NCBI GenBank assembly: GCA_023014485.1
Contig: JAJOZX010001727.1
Coordinates: 377,001-441,000 of the forward strand
Source of the DNA: Bathynomus jamesi
Taxonomy: Eukaryota > Arthropoda > Malacostraca > Isopoda > Cirolanidae
Reading direction: 5' to 3'
Length of the DNA: 64,000 nucleotides
Shown: positions 44,446 to 56,546 of the stretch, in pieces
How positions within the stretch are numbered: the first letter of the stretch is position 1
Layout: each line of letters opens with the position of its first letter
Made by a program: the position numbers and the translations under genes
The notes under the pieces: generated by a model
The model's input: the letters and a program-made list of their open reading frames with translations, nothing else
What the model was told of the DNA's origin: nothing
Databases searched by the model: none

Positions 44446-45689
44446 TTTATGAAAAAAACAAACAACATATAAAAACATCTAATCGTATATCGTATACGTA
44501 CAGTACTCAAATAAATATAAATTACAGCATAACAACCATTTATTTTATCATAAAAACATCATGATCTAGATACAGAGTAACAAAACATATAGTAAACATA
44601 TTAATACATTAAAGAAACTGGTAAACAAAGAACTTTGATGTAATAACACGCAATACTAAGTTTATATTTACTGTAAATGATAACAAATATGTAAAACTAA
44701 ACTAATAGCAATGCGAGTATTCATAGCTCTTCCAAATATAGTAAACAAAAATATGTTATCCTTCTTGAACACCTTCATAATAACGAACATAAATATTAAC
44801 CAGTACATTCACACCATATGTAAAGAGATGGTAGTGTTCAGTAAGGAGAAACACGGATGAATTTTACTACCAAAATGGATATACGAGATGGTCTTTAGTT
44901 ACTTCGGAAAGGTTCCCATCGAAATTAAGAAAAGAAAGTTAACATTTCATAATGCAGTGACTTCATTAAAATCGCAACTAAGGCGAAAGTACGGTGAGAA
45001 ATAATGCTGAACCTATAAACTAAACGATGAACAAAATTTATTCTGAAGAAACTTTTAATCCTTTATTGGATCCAAACTTTTTTATTTGGTATTAACTGAA
45101 ATAAGGAATATAAATCATGGAAGTAGACACGTGACACACACAGAACGACTCCGGGTGACCCGGTTCTTTTTGTCAATGTACGAAGGAGAGCTGCCGAAAG
45201 CGATTGACTATACTTATATACTGTATATATAATTATGTTACTATTTGAAAATTTAAATACAACACGCAGGTATCTAAACTATCATATTAAAGCTGCTCAC
45301 ACGTCTGTATTTAGCTAGTCGGTCTGAGCGTGGGTAGGGTTTTACTGTATTTATTCAGTGGGAGACGTTAGGCAGGAGACAGAGAGCGCTGGAACTCTCG
45401 TTTCTCCTGTCACTGTCCTCCTTAGCTGATCTTTTTCTGTGTCTCAACTCAGGTCCGGTTCTAATGTCTCCGAACAACTAATACAATGAGAAAACGGATC
45501 TACCCTGTGAGCATTCCAGCATGCCCTCAAACACACACTTTTCTCCATATTCCTCACTACACATACATGTATCTTACACACAAAATCTTTTCAAAATTAA
45601 AATAAAAACAACAAAATGGCATCTACTTCAAGAGTCACAGGGTCCCCTGGGGAGGGGACCACAAATTCCCCACGTCTGGCTTCCCCCCT
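44446..45689. other. No gene recognised
   Basis: AT-rich to about 45280; the last 400 bases are more GC-balanced and may be the 5' untranslated region of the following LINE (CCCCTGGGGAGGGGACC near 45645). Confidence 0.45.
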
Positions 45690-48300
45690 GCTGATACCGT
45701 GAGCACAAACCCGAGAAGAAGGGCTGGTTCTGCTACTACCTATTCGAGATGTTCTGGGCCTCTGCCTGATTCACTTTTCATAAACTTCCGCAACATTCGT
45801 GGTCTTTCTTCAAATTTCCACTCTGTTGAACATCACCTCTCCTCCTCTAAACCTCACCTTCTCTTCCTCACTCAAACTCAAATGCCTGGGACGACTGACA
45901 GCAACCCCTTTTCTGTACCCTCCTACTTTCTCTATACTCAATTTCATTCCAAAGGTGGGTGTTGCGTATATGTATACAATGATCCAACTTGTTTTCGTAT
46001 TCCCGAACTTGAATCCTCCGAATTGTACACCCTCTGGATATGGATTAATTGCCAATCTCAAACTAAATACATCTGCTCTGTCTACCTTTCTCCTAATTCT
46101 ACTGACTATCCAAAACTCTTTGACTATTTTACTTCGAAAGTGGAATACAACTTACCCAACTCTCCTTTCGCCGAAATCTCCATTTTAGGAGATTTCAATG
46201 TCGACCACCTTTGGCTTTCCTTTGGCTTTCCTCCCATTTCACTGACATCCCTGTCAGCTTACAACTTCTCCCTCCTAAATGACCTAGAGCAGATTGTACA
46301 GCACCCTACTCGTATCCCCGATCGCCTTGGATTTATTTCTCACCACTCATCCTTCTTCTTATTCTATGAAACGTTTTCTCCGTTGGGCTCCTCCGACCAC
46401 AATTTTATATCTGTTTCCTGTCTTATCGCTCCAATTCGGCCTTTGGATCCTCCCAAGAGGAGATGTCTTTGGCACTTTGGCGCCGCTGATTGGGAGGCCC
46501 TTAGGCAGTACTTCTCTGATTTCCCATGGAATGATTACTGCTTCCTTGGCCGGGGCCCCTATGAGTCCGCTGAGCGCCTCACGGAGATGATTCTCTCGGG
46601 TATTGAGCCGTACATTCCATATTCTTTTCCTAATACTAATGCAAAAAAAAATATTGGTTTAACTTTGCTTCCTCTAATGCTATCTGCAACAGAGATGAGG
46701 CTTTTAGAGGGTACCGTCGCCATCCAACTCCTGAATCTCAGCTTATATTTCTGCCCGGAATCGTGCAAAATCTGTTCTTCGACTCCCCAAAAATTTTCAT
46801 ACAAAAATGTAAAAACTTATCCAATTCTAATTCTTTTCGCTCTTTCTGGCACCTAGCGAAGAACCTCTCCAACAACTTTACTTCTTCTTTCCCTCCTCTT
46901 TTCCATTCCAACGGTTCAGTCGCCGTCTCTTCTCCTGATAAAGCTGAACTTTTCGCTCAGACTTTCACCTCCAACTCAACCTTGCACGATTCCGGTGCTG
47001 TTCTTCTATCTCCTCCTGCCTCAAACTTAATTATGTCTGAAGTTAGAATCTCTTCAAAAGATGCTTATTCTGCCATATCTGGGCTGAACTCCAGGAAGGC
47101 GTACGGTCCTGATGGTGTCCCTCCTGTTGTTCTCAAGAACTGCGATTCTATGATTTCTATCCTTCCATCTGTGCCTTCATCTCTGATTTCTATCCTTCCA
47201 TCTATCCTTCCTTCTATCCTTAATCTCTGATTTCCTTTTTGGCCGATCTATAGCTGCGGTTGTAGATGGTCACTGTTCTTCTCCTAAAGCTATCATATTA
47301 ATAGTGGTGTTCCTCAGGGTTCTGTCCCGTCACCCACTCTTTTCCTTTCATTTATCAATGATCTGTTAAGTCGCACTTCCTGTCTTAGCCACTCCTATGC
47401 CGATGATTCCACTCCTCACTTCTCCATCCACTTCACAAAACGTTCCTCTCGACAGTCATTTCATGCTTCGCGTAGAACGGCTATGGTGCATCTGATCTCT
47501 GATCTTTCTACTCTCTCTGATTGGGACAGAGAAAACCTTGTAGATTTCAATGCCTCAAAAACTCAGTTCCTTCATCTGTCTGCTCGTCTACCCCTTACCT
47601 TCAACAATATACCACTCAATCCTTCCTCTTCTCTTAACATTCTTGGTGCTTCCTTTTCTCGTGATCTTTCCTAGAAAGATCACATATGCTTTCTTTCTAA
47701 AACAGTTTCTAAGAGGTTAGGTGTGCTGTACTGGCTCCGCAGTCTCTTCACCCCTACTCAGTTGCTGTCTCTGTACAGGGATTTTGTCCGCCCCTGTATG
47801 GAGTACGTTTCTCACGTGTGGGGTGGTTGAACCCACACAGTCTACTTGATCGGATGGAATCAAAGGTTTTTCGTCTCATCATTTCCCCGCCCCTTACTGA
47901 CTGTCTTCAAACCTTCTCTCTTTGACGTAATGTTGCCTCCCTCTTTCTTTACTATCACTATTATAACGGACACTGCTCTTCTGAACTCTAACTGCATGCC
48001 TCCTCCTTTAAGGAGAGCACGCAGCACCAGACTTTCTACACATTCTCATTCCTTTTCTGTCCAACTCTCTAATGAAAGGGTTAATCGGAATTCTTCATCT
48101 TTCATCTACTCAACCGGTGAACTCTGGAACAATCTTCTTCAATCCATCTTTCCCCCTGTCTATGACCTTCAATCTTTCAAATGCAGAGTGTTCAGGCATC
48201 TAAAAAAGCTTGGACCTTGATTTTGGCTCTCTTCCTCTACGGGTGGAGCATTTTTGCGGGCGTTCGCCCTTGGCTTTTCCTTCCTGCATTAAAAAAAAAG
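45690..48300 (+). mobile_element. Non-LTR retrotransposon of a family common in crustaceans, decayed
   Basis: ORF 45699-46856 encodes an AP-type endonuclease: '[20 protein letters not shown]', 'FLTQTQ', 'GGCCVYVYN', '[10 protein letters not shown]', '[11 protein letters not shown]', 'SSDHNFISV'. 46763-47230 is the RT start ('SSKDAYSAISGLNSRKAYGP', 'DGVPPVVLKN'). An internal deletion removes the core, and 'SGVPQGSV' appears near 47310 as 'GVPQGSVPSP' followed by 'HSYADDSTPHFS'-like text near 47395. 47700-48220 is the C-terminal domain ('LGVLYWLRSLFTPTQLLSLY', 'DFVRPCMEYVSHVWGG', 'NSNCMPPPLRRARSTRLSTH', 'LWNNLLQSIFPPVYDL'). The tail TTCGCCCTTGGCTTTTCC recurs at 21374-21432. Multiple frameshifts. 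Confidence 0.8.
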
Positions 48301-48667
48301 CTATCCACTTCCACTGAAGCTCAACTTGCTGCCTTATTCCGAGGACTATACGCATAAATTCTTATATTTTTCACTGCATTTTGAATCACATGTAATATGA
48401 TTTAAATCAGAATGTTAGTTTTGTGTTACGCTATTTGTTCAACTGATCGAATAATCACATCATTGATCTGAAACAACAAAATATGTAGATAATGCAGTTA
48501 TAAATTTTTATACATTAAAGCTGTTATAGTGATTATTCGAATAAGGTATACGTGATAAATATGGCTATTATATGTCACAGAATGATTATGAAAAGTATTA
48601 ACAAATTTTATTATATTTATCAAAGAAGCGAAATATTTAAACGTCAACAACTAATTTGCTAACTTAC

Positions 48668-48823
48668 CTCGACGTGCGGAGGTGCTGAAAGGATGTGCAA
48701 AATGCTTCTCGTTATGTCATCAGGTGACAGATTTACGCGTAATGAGAGAAGTTTTTTGCTTTCCTCTTCACTGTCCAACAGTCGCCGGAAAAAATCAGTC
48801 TCCACCACACCGGGACTTATGCT
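48668..48823 (-). CDS. DHRS11: DHRS11-like, exon with substrate-loop region
   Basis: 156 bases, phase 0/0. Acceptor TTTTTAG, donor GTAAGTT. It encodes 'SISPGVVETDFFRRLLDSEE' and 'SPDDITRSILHILSAPPHVE'. Confidence 0.85.
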
Positions 48824-51800
48824 CTAAAAATACACAAAGAATAGAATAAGATATTTAATTACGAGCGTCTATATAGAGTTAAAACTCTTCGGAATTAATA
48901 ATTATTGAATTAAAAAGATAAGAAACTTTCAAAACCATGCCTGTTCCTCATATCAAAGCGCTTATTACTCTACGATAAAAATATACTGTATACACTTCAT
49001 CTCTGGAAAACTTCATTCTTCACTCACTGAAACTCTGATTTGCGACTTCAGCTCCCGCAGTTCCTGACGGAGACCATCCGTGATTGCTCTGACGGCGTGT
49101 TTGGTTGCCGTGTAAAAGTGAATGGGAGTTGACGTCTTCTGAAGATGACCGGCCAGACTGAAGAAACAGAAGTGAAGTCTCATAAATTAGAATTGAAGAA
49201 TATACAGGGTGGGCCGAAAGTCTGGATCCATAGGAAAATATTTATTTTAATACATAAATTACAACAAATGGTAAATACTTAAAATGAATATCAACTTTAA
49301 CTCGTAAATGCGTATCCGTGATACTGTACAGTGGTTCGTACTCCAGTATAAACAACAAATTATAACAAATGCTCAAATTGGCGGCCTCTGACATCGAGAC
49401 ACTTAGGGATGGAATTTATGATTTTTAATAATTCTTCGAATTGACGTTCTCGAGATGCGTGTTTCATTTGATAATTCACTAATCAACACTCCAACAGCCA
49501 AAATGTATCTTCGATGAAACCATCATTTCTTTAGTAATTCGACGTCGCTGAATCCGAAAATGACCTTCATTTTGCCTGATTGGTTCGCGTTTAGAAGATA
49601 CACGGGTGCCCTGTTTTCATTATTTCCCAATTGAAATGAATATATCATTGAAGCATAACATATGGCAACACTGTAGAATGTGCTCGTGGGCGCCGCATAT
49701 ATGCTGCATTACATGTGCAACTACATTACTTGAGTGGTACAATGGGAAACCGAGGTCAATGGGCTTTGGCATCCCCGTCGTGTGGAGGGAACAAAGTAAC
49801 CACGTGGATGACTGTTTATTCTGCATGGTTCCGCCATTACGTGGAATTAGTAAGAAGAAAAAATGGACCCTCAAGTATCCTAATGTTCCATCCACCATTC
49901 GACCTGTGCCCCATAACGAAGACATACCTGTGCCCAATCCTCCTACCTCCTTAGACACCCTCGATTTGGATGACGAAGAGCATCCTGTAACGAGTACAGA
50001 TGAAGACATTGCACATCCCACAACATCACAAGATACCGACTTTGTGCCCAGTGAACTGTCTACAGAACCGCATAAATCACCCAACACGAACTGAATGACC
50101 TCATCAGAGATTTGGACTTACCGAAGTCTAAGGCAGAATTGCTCGCCTCACGCCTTCAACAGTGGCATCTTCTTCATGATGATGTCCAAATATCCATGTA
50201 CCGCACTAGGCAATCCACGTTGGAGACTTTCTTCATCAAACATGATGACTTCGTGGTGTGTACAGATGTTGTTGGTTTAATGAATGCTCTAAATATAACA
50301 TACAGAGATGACGAATGGAGGTTGTTCATTGATGCCTCTAAGCTAAGCCTTAAGGCTGTACTACTTCATAACAAAAACGAAAAAGCTGCCATTCCAATTG
50401 GATATTCTGTCCACATGAAGGAGACATATGAAAATATGCAATATCTGCTTCACCACATAAACTACAACGCTCACAAATGGAGCATATGTGGTGATTTGAA
50501 AGTGATCGGCATGTTACTTGGTCTCCAGCAGGGTTACACGAAGTACTGCTGCTTCCTTTGCGAGTGGGACAGCCGTGCTAGGTCACAGCATTATGAAAGG
50601 AAGGAATGGCCTCTAAGAGAACGTTTAGTGCCAGGTGTGAAAAACGTTTCGTGCGAGCCATTAGTAGAGCCAAGCAAAATACTTCTACCACCGTTACATA
50701 TTAAGTTAGGGCTTATGAAAAATTTTGTGAAGGCACTCAATAAGGATGGAAAGGCATTTAAGTATCTTTTCCAGAAGTTCCCTCGACTCAGTGAGGCAAA
50801 AATCAAGGAAGGCATATTTGTTGGTCCTCATATACGAAATCTGATGAAAGATGAACATTTCGAGACACTTTTGGAGGGCGCAGAAAAGAAGCTTGGGTCT
50901 CGTTCAAGTCAGTGTCGCAAAATTTCCTTGGAAACAACAGAGCTCCAAATGCAGATGAATTGGTGGATAATATGTTGAAGGCGTACCAAAGAATGGGATG
51001 TAACATGTCTCTAAAAATTCATTTCCTCCATTCCCATTTCGACTTTTTCCCGGCAAACCTTGGTGAAGTAAGTGACGAACATGGGAACGTTTTCATCAGC
51101 AGATTTCAGCTCTTGAGAAACGTTACCAGGGCAAGTGAATTCATCTATGCTGGCTGATTTCTGCTGGTCAGTAATAAGAGACACTACACAGTCAGAGTAC
51201 AAGAGACAGGCCAAGAGGAAACGACATTGAAGTGAGTGTGCTCCTTAAAATACATATATGTTGTGGGATAAATTTTTACCAGTACTTACACAATAATTAC
51301 CATGATATCTTAAAAACGCGAACTAATTAAACAATTTCACTATCATTTTCAAATTCAGCATGCAAAAATACATAAGAATCGGCTACTTTCATTAAAGATA
51401 CAAAAAATTCCTTAAAATTTGTTGACCAGTGATATAATCTTCTTGTTGACTTTACTGGACTATTCGTTAAAGTTTCACATACCATTGCAGAGGTATTTTC
51501 ATCAGTTGCAGTTTTTGGACGACCAGAACGCCGTCGATCATGTACACTTCCTGTTTCTTTGAAACGTTTAAACAACTTGCCAACAGTCGCATGTGTTACT
51601 GGATGCTTATCAGGATGATTTCTATTGAATTCGGTAGCAACTTCTCTGTGTGTAGCGCCCTGTCTTGCGTACATGAGCACAAGTTCTACCCGGTCTTCTG
51701 TTGTTAGATTCGAAGCCATTTCTGGGCTGAAATAAAAAAAGTATTTGAGTATTTATACTGGAGTACGAACTACTGTACAGTATCACGGATACGCATTTAC

Positions 51801-53474
51801 GAGTTAAAGTTGATATTCATTTTAAGTATTTACCATTTGTTGTAATTTATGTATTAAAATAAATATTTTCCTATGGATCCAGACTTTCGGCCCACCCTGT
51901 ATATATATATATATATATATATATAAAACCTTTGGTATAACCTTTGGTTAGGTTCCGTCCAAATTGTTCATTCTGACTCCACCTTAGACCTACAGTTTAA
52001 CGTGGAATCCGAACCACGCCCCACCAGCAGCCCAGCGTCTTAACCACTAGGCCACCGAGGGTACCCATTTATCTACCAACCACTTTTTTTTTGTGTGTGG
52101 AAGGATGAACAGCTGGGTTTTGCTGCGCGCCGGCTACAGTCACCGGGTCTCGAACCCGTGGCCGATGGATTCGTAGTCAGCAACGCTAACCACTACACCA
52201 CCGAGGCGCATCCAGATCCTTCACTTGGTTCGAGAGAGAGAGAGAGAGAGAGAGACTGTACAAGCCAATATTGTGAGGATTATACATTAGATGGAATTCA
52301 ATAGAAACGGAGTCTGTTTGCGATACTCAGGTCATACCCGCAAAATTAATTCATATATATATATAGCCTTTGGTTAGCTTCCGCCCGAATTGTTCATTCT
52401 GACGAAGGTCAAGCTTTTCACTCCACCTTAGACCTACAGTTTAACGTGGAATCCGAACCAAGTCCCATCAGCAGCCCAGCGTCTTAACCACTAGGCCACC
52501 TAGGGTACCCATTTATCTACCAACCACTTTATTGTGTGGAAGGATGAACAGCTGGGTTTTTCTGCGCGCCGGCTGCCGTCGGGTCTCGAACCCGGGGCCG
52601 ATGGATTCGTAGTCAGCGGCGCTAACCACTACACCACCGAGACGCATATATATATATATATATATATATATACACTGTAGTTATACGTTTTCACCTACAG
52701 AAAAGTTTGGTGATACAAGTTACTTAAATCAGCCACTATCTAATGTTATCATTTAATGAAATTTGTGAGTATGTTACGTACAATGCATAATTATGAAAAG
52801 TTGATAACACGCTTAAAACATACAAGTTTTCAAATCTTATAGCGCACACACACACACACACACACACATTACATTATGTACATAAGTAAATCATACACAC
52901 ACATTGTAAACAATACACTTAATGTGAATCTTAATTATATGCTAAATCACATTCATCACGTATAAAGGTCAGCCGATGTAAATATTGAAAAAATACTTTA
53001 AAATTCAACCTCCATGAAAGATCTTTCTTTTTTTAAAGCTTAAACACCCAATTAAATAAATGAAGAATATCACGCACCCCAAATATTGATATATTCTTTG
53101 GTATTCGAAGAAATATCTATTTGTCGGATAACCTATGTACAGTTTCTCTGTTTACATAATTAGCGCTATGCCCATTTTTTTAACGCATAATTACTGAGAA
53201 TTCTCGAAAAAATCGATACCTTTAATATTAGAAATTTCAGCAGGTTTCATCTCATATGGTGAGAACGTCATTCGTATCAAGCTTCTTTTATAACAATATT
53301 AATCGAAAAGAGTAAAAAAAATAATTTGGGGGGGGGGGGGGGGGGGAGACTTATACAGACATTTTTGTATTAAGAATTTAAAGTGAATTATTTATGTATA
53401 GGGTAGGTCATGTCAAACATATATGTGAACTAAAAGAAACATTGTCGTTATAGCACCAGATCCTTCACTTGGTT

Positions 53475-53519
<45 letters not shown>

Positions 53520-55284
53520 ACAAGCCAATATTGTGAGGATTATAGATGGAATTCAATAGAAACGCAGTCTGTTTGGGATACTCAGGTCATACCCGCAAAA
53601 TCAGGCGACGTTAATCTCTTCAGTAAGTACAGCTCCTATATTTCGCTGAACCAAATTATAATTCGATGTTAATAATTAATTATTAATTATTACCTGCTGA
53701 TGTTAATTATATGTCCATCATCGACTTTCCTCTCCCTCATTGACGCTAGAGAGAGCTTCGTGCAGAGGCACAGAGCAACGACATTGAGGTTCATCATTGC
53801 CCTCCATTCCACGGGAGAACCATCTAAAGAGAAAGAAAAGAATGAGTTCATTGAGCGATAGAACTACGTTGATGAATGACAATTATGGAAGCTGAATAAG
53901 CCTTAGAAATTCATAATGAATGCAACATTCACGCTGCATTTAATTAAAAATGAATTTGCCATCATTTACTGTGCATAATAACATTGCGGCCTACTTTACA
54001 GATATATTAAGAAGGTAGACCCATAAATTTTAAATTATTATATTTTTTAATCTTTTTTAATCATAACTGAAATTATTTCTTAAATTATCTTCATTTCTTA
54101 CAAATTATATTTCTTTTTTAATAAAACTTTATGTCCTCAATTAACAAAAATAAGAGATGATTATTTACTTTATTATACTGAAAAAAAAAAAAATAACCTC
54201 ACTTGTGCTTTTTCACGAATATTTTTAGAACGCATCCGCATGTTCTCGAGAACAGTAGATTCCAAAGAAATATTGTAATTAATTTCAGTTGCATTATTTA
54301 CGTCAATAAATGTCTTTCTTTAATTTTTCTAATTTAATGTACTATATATATATATATATTAGTGATGTAGCGGATGAGGATGTTTGATTTCAACATCCGC
54401 GGATGCGGATGCGGATGTCTACATTTTCGTTATTTTTTAGGATATATTCGAGATTTGTTGTGTTTAACGTATATAATAAGTTATTATATAGAGAGAGCTG
54501 TAGCTATAATGTAATATAATTGATTAATTGTACAATAATTGCTGTACTTTTCTCTGAACATATAAAATAATATCAAGCATCTAACTAATATAGAAATCAA
54601 TTAGTGAATTCGTCTGCAAATAAATTTGTTATATTTTGTTGAGTTTCAGCCACAATTAGAAACCATAATTGTGTTACCAGGATGCGGGACGTGAACCCAA
54701 CTCGAATGCACCCCACCGACCTCTTTCCCCAACCTCCTCCACCCTTATAGAAAGAGATCTTTAATTAGCTTGATAACTATTTATATTAAGTTTAAAGTTT
54801 TATTAGGCATATTTATAAATGAGTAATTAAAATAAAGTAAACTAAGATGTTCATCGTTTAATGTTCAAACTTAATTATAGAAAGGTTATGCTTAAGGAAC
54901 ATTAACTTTTCTGCCTTTTCTGCTGCCAGTCTGTTTCTCTTTTCATCATATATTAATCCAGCACTGCTAAATAATCTCTCTGCCAAGTGATGATTTAACT
55001 CGTTCTAATGTAATAGGTGAAAATAACTTAGCTTTGTAACGTGGATCTAAGTAGGTTGCAAGAGAGTAACTTCATACAAGAACAGCCTCTCGTCTTGTCG
55101 CTTGCATCACTTTTGCGCACAATGAACTAGTTCTATTAATATAGTAGAATTTGATAATTTCCGCTTATTAATGACGTTTTATCTCAACGGTCCACATCCG
55201 CACGACATCCGCAGTCCAAAGTGCGGATGCGGACGCGGATGCGAGAAAATGTGCGGATGCGGATGCGGATGTGACCTACATCAC

Positions 55285-55315
<31 letters not shown>

Positions 55316-55441
55316 AAAATTTTTTCACGAAAGTAACACGAAAAATATTTATAATGAATAAAACCACGAAGGAAAGGAAACACAGAATGGTGCTCAAGCG
55401 CTTGAGCACCATTCTGTGTTTCCTTTCTTCGTGGTTTTATT

Positions 55442-55481
<40 letters not shown>

Positions 55482-55566
55482 CAAGCTCAAAAAAATTAAA
55501 TTCAAATAGCTTGAAATAAGAATGTCCAAAGAATTTTTATTATTTGCATTGCATACACACACACAC

Positions 55567-55606
<40 letters not shown>

Positions 55607-55708
55607 TATATATATATATATATAATATATATATAAAAGGTTAATCAAATATGCGTGACAATATATGAGACGTAAGTCATTTAAGTGTGTTTGCATCTTG
55701 CCCTTTAG

Positions 55709-55744
<36 letters not shown>

Positions 55745-56361
55745 GCAATTGGGTATAAGTAAAGTCGAGTGTGTGATAATTTGCAGATGAAGCGGAGCAA
55801 TATTTTGTGTGAGGTAACATTTGGTACCTCGAAACATTGAAAAATTTGTATTAAAAAATCTAAAAACATTTTTACTGTCTGGGAAAAAAAAAGATAGGTT
55901 GGTCCTGACTAGGTTTGGTTGGGTTAGGTTAGGTAATTTAATGAGTACGTCATTATTTAATGACTTAACAGAAACCAACCTTCGAGCCCTCAATTGCGTC
56001 CAAAATACTTATCACGCCCTTCCCCATTCGATGGCACCTTTTCATGAATGAAATAGGGTTTATAAATAGGGTAAGTAATGTATATTTTAGCCTCGCAAAT
56101 AGTTTAAGGATTTATTAGTTGACTTGAAAGTGATATTCTGCAAAATTTTATAATAAAATGTAGCTTTAGATCAGTGGCTTTCAACCAGGAGTACATGTAC
56201 TCGTAGGGGTACATATTACATTTTTCAGAGGTACATAGTGAGCTGACAAACTACGTGTTTCTCTCACTTTTCTTTTCTTTTAAAAATTAATTTTTAGAAA
56301 CATTTCAATAATGCAAGTTTTATATATATAATATATATATATATATAATATAATATATATA

Positions 56362-56419
<58 letters not shown>

Positions 56420-56449
56420 ATATATTTTTTTTTTTTTCACAATGGAGCC

Positions 56450-56546
<97 letters not shown>

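Larger units (their letters stand above)
49205..51899. mobile_element. Tc1/mariner element with long inverted repeats carrying an unrelated gene fragment
   Basis: Terminal inverted repeats of 147 bases (49205-49351 and 51753-51899) begin CAGGGTGGGCCGAAAGTCTG and differ at about one position. TA flanks both sides. Minus-strand transposase ends remain: the N-terminus (51719-51327) next to the right repeat and the C-terminus (about 49480-49366, 'SIPKCLDVRGRQFEHLL' then stop) next to the left. The catalytic core is missing and about 1.6-1.8 kb of plus-strand sequence from another gene family fills the middle. It lies in the dehydrogenase intron between 49157 and 53694. Confidence 0.85.

Noticed and set aside
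52100..52215. A functional tRNA gene (ACG anticodon-like loop)
   Set aside because: A and B boxes are good but the 3' acceptor strand does not pair with GCGCCTC and the sequence continues as a SINE body; it is also duplicated 430 bases away.
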